DNA of 64,000 bases from Chrysoperla carnea (taxonomy: Eukaryota > Arthropoda > Insecta > Neuroptera > Chrysopidae): positions 87,910,368 through 87,974,367 of the forward strand of contig NC_058337.1 in assembly GCF_905475395.1 (NCBI RefSeq), given 5' to 3'. How positions within the stretch are numbered: position 1 is the stretch's first letter; each line of letters opens with the position of its first letter. Position numbers and translations under genes: made by a program. Shown here piece by piece: positions 59,837-64,000 of this stretch. The notes beneath the pieces are model-generated. The model saw nothing but the letters and a program-made list of their open reading frames with translations. It was not told the origin of the DNA and ran no database searches.

Positions 59837-62800
59837 TCTCTGTTCTTGTCATTTAAACAATAAAACTTCTCTCTTTATTTGAACCTGCAGTTTAAGACAA
59901 TTATCGTAAAATTTTCATAATTATGGATTTTACAAAGAAGATAAACATAATGACAATCAGAGTTTTCTTTCACTGAAAAAAGTGTAAATTAATACCTTCT
60001 AAATCGTAATTAATTTTCAATAACATAATCAATCCACAATTTCGACATTTTACACAGTAATAAGCTTAATTAGCACTTAAAATTGTTCTGATTTTTTTCC
60101 CATGATAAAAACTATTTCCCTGACATGTTTGCAGGGGGGATTAATTGATATTATACAAACGTATATGGTGTCTATACATGAGCTTTTTTTCAAAATAGAT
60201 TATCATATTTGATTATAAGTATAGTTAAATGACTTTCTGTAAACAGACATTTTCAAACTTAATAGATAAATATAAAATATATAATATTTGATATGATAAC
60301 AGAAACTAGTAATATCTAATAGCAACAAATTCTTTCTCGAACATTTGGTGTCATCAGTTTATTATAAACAATTCTAAATATAAATAAATAAGTAGAAAAT
60401 TACGAGCTCGGGCGTTACCCGAATATACAAAATTGAATTTTTTTTGGAGATTGTTAAAAAAGTATCGTTTTCAAAAATATGTCTGCGTAAGGTGCTTTTT
60501 TGTGCATGCACTCACATGCGTCCAACAGTATGACAGATATAGGTAACTCTAATTTCTCATTAACTATATGCCTTTCTACCAATAATTTAACCTCAAAATC
60601 TTCTTTTGGCTAATTCGGCTAAATAGGAGTAAAGCATTCGATTTCAGTGTATCAAGTAGTACTGAGGCCTAAAAATGACAATTCTTTTATCAATATCTGC
60701 CGAAATTATTTTAAGTTAAATCTGTTATTCTGTCGCCGTTAGCAATTTTATGATAAAGTGCAGGTTAAAAATGCCGATTTATTTTAACTTCTTTTATTGC
60801 AAAGTCTGTGTAAATAAAGCAAGTCTTGGGCAAGTATTCAAGGCCATGACCATGAAAAAAACTCTTATAAATGGCTTTCAAGGAAAAAATGTTCAAAGTG
60901 TTTGCAACTAGGAAAAATCATTGAGTTACCGTTTATGATATCTATTCAGCAGACCTATTCATGAAAGTTATGCAGTCAATTATAAAGCATCCTCTATAGA
61001 TTACATGTTAAAGTTTGTTTTTTAATAATTAATTACACAGAAACCCTTCGTTAGATTTTTTTCAAAAAAGTATTTTATACTTGTGAGTTAAGAATTTAAT
61101 AGCGTATCAAAAAATCAGATTTTATACATTCATACATTTCTTTAATGTCCTATTAACCATAATAATCCAGTAATTTCATACATCAGAGTTTGAATCAAAT
61201 CTGGTAGTTCTAATTTTTTGCAGACCCGTTTGTTTATGATGTTGGCCCAATAAATAATTCAAGTTTGCGATCTCGTGCGCCAAACGCAATTTTTTGATGT
61301 AACCTTTGCAGGACGTCTATAAAGTAGACTAATTAGTGGAATTAAGGATTTTCTCTGTATCCCCTATTGTTTCCGAGTTAAAGTTTTTCGCAGTTCAACT
61401 ACTAAAGGCATGGATGAAGAGGTAAAGCTTTGGTTTCAATGATGATTTTGAACCAGTTAGCCTCTTCCACATTTGTTGTCAAATTTCGCGATGGTTTGAG
61501 ATCATAGTGAGGATGATCAGCAAGCCAATGTCCTCATCAACGAATATCACTACATCATAGGTACAGGCAACAGTCACAGCTTTAGCGACGATGATGAGCC
61601 GAGCCTATCAGTATCTTCCTTTGCGATTTCCCATTTAAGTTGTTAGTAGGATTATGAAACGAATATTGTTTTTGTCATTCGACAAGAATTTCTGTTGAGG
61701 AACCTGTGCCATGGTTTTCTAATCACAGGTTATCTCTGCCGATGAGTGTGACTTGGTTCTTCGAAGATCCTCTAAAAAATTGCAAAGTTTAAAAAATAAA
61801 ATTTTCGCGGTTTTTTCGATTTTTGATAAAGTTGTTCGGCGCTCGAGGTCGCAAACTAGAATTATTCATTTTGTCAACATCATAAACAAGTCTGTAAAAA
61901 ATCAGATCTATCGGATTTCCCGCGAAATACCTCGTACTTTCTGGTCTATTTTTAATTATGACCAAATTTTTCATGTTGTCCAATATTACTAATACTAAAA
62001 CTGTTTTCTGTGTACTTGATCAAAAGTCTTGTAGATTTGGAATAAGTCGTATGTAAGAAATTTGGCAATGAACACATCATTTGCTTATAATTGTACCCTT
62101 TTCAAAAACATCGGAAAGTAAATAAGATGTACATTTGGACAAATTCCAATCTTTTGAATGTTCCTAATTACTTGATGATCTTATTAAAATCATGATGACA
62201 ACACGTCATTTTGTTCCAGGCATATTAAAAATATGTTCATGAACTTGAATTACAGAGAATATCAGTTACTAACTCAAATATTTTATTTTAAATAGTCTGA
62301 ATTAAAAAAACATTGCGCAAAATCTAAATTAATTTGCAACAAGGAAATAATAAAGCATTAGCTAGAGAATAATTTTGCAGCCTTATCATTAATCTAACTC
62401 CACGCCTACAACATATTTTATTACGCCTCTGTGGTCTGTGCCACAAAAAACATAATTTACTTAATACAAGTTATGGTGGGTTCTTTATTATATTATATTA
62501 GTTTTAAAAGCTTTTAATGAAAAATGTAAATAAATCATTTTAATTTGAAATGTAAATATGGTATAGTTTTATTAACCTCCATATATATGTACAAATTACG
62601 ATACATAAGATTTGTAAAGTTGTTTACATATGGAATGAGCATATTTAGGTGTATGTCTGTAGAACTTAAATTCTCAAGATAGTCGATAACGTCTGCGTGT
62701 GGGCGTTATAGACTTTGGAGGGCCCCGAAAAAAATTGTTTCTTTGTGGCAAAGAACCAGAACCTGCTACAAAAATTATGTAGTTTCAAACAATGTTGACC

Positions 62801-64000
62801 TCTGTTTGACCAATGGTGTCCCCATATAAAAATACTAAATATACAGTGTGTCCCCGGATAGAGATAACTTTACTTGTAAATTTCGTTATTTTGCATTTTA
62901 AGAAAAAGTCATTCTTTATAAGAAGTTTTGCTTATTCTGAAAAGTATGTAGGTTTGTTTAAAACTTCTTAATAATATATACAGGGTAGACAAAAAATTTG
63001 GAATCACTATTTTTATTTTTGGTAAACTGTCCTTCTTTTTTATAAGTTGGCGAAACTTCGATGTAAAATAATAAAAAGTATAATGTGCCTTCCCTGTTCT
63101 CAATTTCCTTCTCTAAGAGTAAAATGCCAACCCCTAGTTTGCATATAGAGGATACGTGAGAGTTCCAGATTCAATTTTTTTTAATTATTTGATTGTAAGA
63201 AAACAATCCATTTTTATATGGTAATTTCACTACAAAAATCAATGTGTTTACGCTCCAACAATATTGAGGTTATGCAAACTCTTTTACATTACATCATTAT
63301 CGCAATGCGTATTATTAAAGAGAAACTAAAATTATTTTATTAATTAAATTTTTATAAATTGTAATATGTACAGACTTAGGTAGTTATTATATGACGATCT
63401 ATTATGCATGGCTACCTGTGTCGTAATTCTTACATTTTCCATTACAACTCACTCCATCCATATAAATCTATTAGAAAATAATTTTGATCTCGTTCGAAAA
63501 GTCTTTATCTCGATTTATGAATTGTTGAAGTTAGAGGTCAAAAAAAAGCACACAAGTATGGAGGTCTTTTACTACAACTATTTGATCCAAGAGCCAACTT
63601 TGTAATAGAATCAGCTATTTCTTTTTTTTCGAGATTCTTTATAGTTGGGTTGTAATTGGTTTTGAACACATAAGCTATTTAAAGAGTTCGAAGAGAACCG
63701 GAAGCTTAACATTATCAAAGAGCACTTTTTCAGCACTCTAACTCAATTTGGGGGAGTTTTGGAGTTGAAAAATCGTGAAAATTCACGATTTTCGACCAAG
63801 AGGTGGCTGTTAAGTTGACACGCCCAAAAATCAATTCTTTGACACTAACTTAACTTCAACCCTCTAATTCAATTGTTGAAAGAGCTTTTAAAACGTCGAA
63901 AAAACGGTTTTTCTCCCGAGGATATCCTCCAAATTGTATAAATCAACTGTCACTTATATAAATCCGTCTGGCATACCTACAGTGCATAAGTCTATATTTT

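Larger units (their letters stand above)
54961..64000 (+). other. First coding intron of skywalker (incomplete, at least 9 kb)
   Basis: No further TBC or TLDc exon was found on the plus strand, so the intron extends past the right edge. It holds three TIR elements (55351-55751, 56703-57109, 58005-58539), a 33-nt T run, and retroelement-like text at about 59090-59230 (GTCCGTCCGTAAACACGATA and ACTCAAAAACAAAAGGAGAT). Possible element ends lie at 62840 (TACAGTGTGTCCCCGGATAG) and 62980 (ATATACAGGGTAGACAAAAA). Confidence 0.6.

Noticed and set aside
61430-61992. Possible degraded transposon coding region with overlapping frames on both strands at 61753-61992
   Set aside because: Both frames are short and neither shows a motif I recognise. 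The mirrored open frames fit chance in this base composition.

Overview
The window is AT-rich nuclear DNA from an animal, almost certainly an insect. It has spliceosomal GT-AG introns (62 bp to over 1 kb), long gene-poor stretches full of terminal-inverted-repeat (TIR) elements and old retroelement tails, and protein families that read as arthropod orthologues: a Na,K-ATPase alpha paralogue, a BTB-BACK-PHR protein, COG4 and Skywalker. I cannot name the order or species from sequence alone. No bacterial, viral or CRISPR features were seen.

Layout. 1-3.1 kb: first exon of a secreted or signal-anchored protein on the minus strand, with a TATA box; its other exons lie beyond the left edge. 3.1-8.3 kb: intergenic, repeat-bearing. 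8.6-13.07 kb: a complete three-exon gene for an unrecognised Ser/Pro-rich protein with one C-terminal membrane segment. An in-frame UGA is followed by 71 open codons. 13.1-27.1 kb: gene desert with duplicated sequence, foldback elements and retroelement remnants. 27.66-33.56 kb: complete six-exon gene for a divergent Na,K-ATPase alpha subunit (1052 aa). 34.61-37.36 kb: complete two-exon BTB-BACK-PHR gene (471 aa) with an internally duplicated 32-residue unit and a 1.1-kb foldback element in its intron. 38.05-44.59 kb: complete nine-exon COG4 gene (744 aa). 44.6-53.9 kb: gene-poor, with hairpin elements, a pogo-like MITE (short non-autonomous TIR transposon) and a tRNA-like relic. 53.99-54.96 kb: leader and first coding exon of skywalker (TBC1D24 family). 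54.96-64 kb: its first coding intron, at least 9 kb, with further MITEs.

The genes do not form an operon or a single pathway. COG4 (Golgi tethering) and Skywalker (synaptic vesicle sorting) both act in membrane traffic, but their proximity need not mean anything. ATPase, BTB gene and COG4 lie head to tail on the plus strand. The first two are divergent members of conserved families, which I infer may mean tissue-restricted, possibly germline, paralogues.

All exon structures were derived by hand from splice consensus, phase bookkeeping and remembered family sequences; no alignment or search was run.
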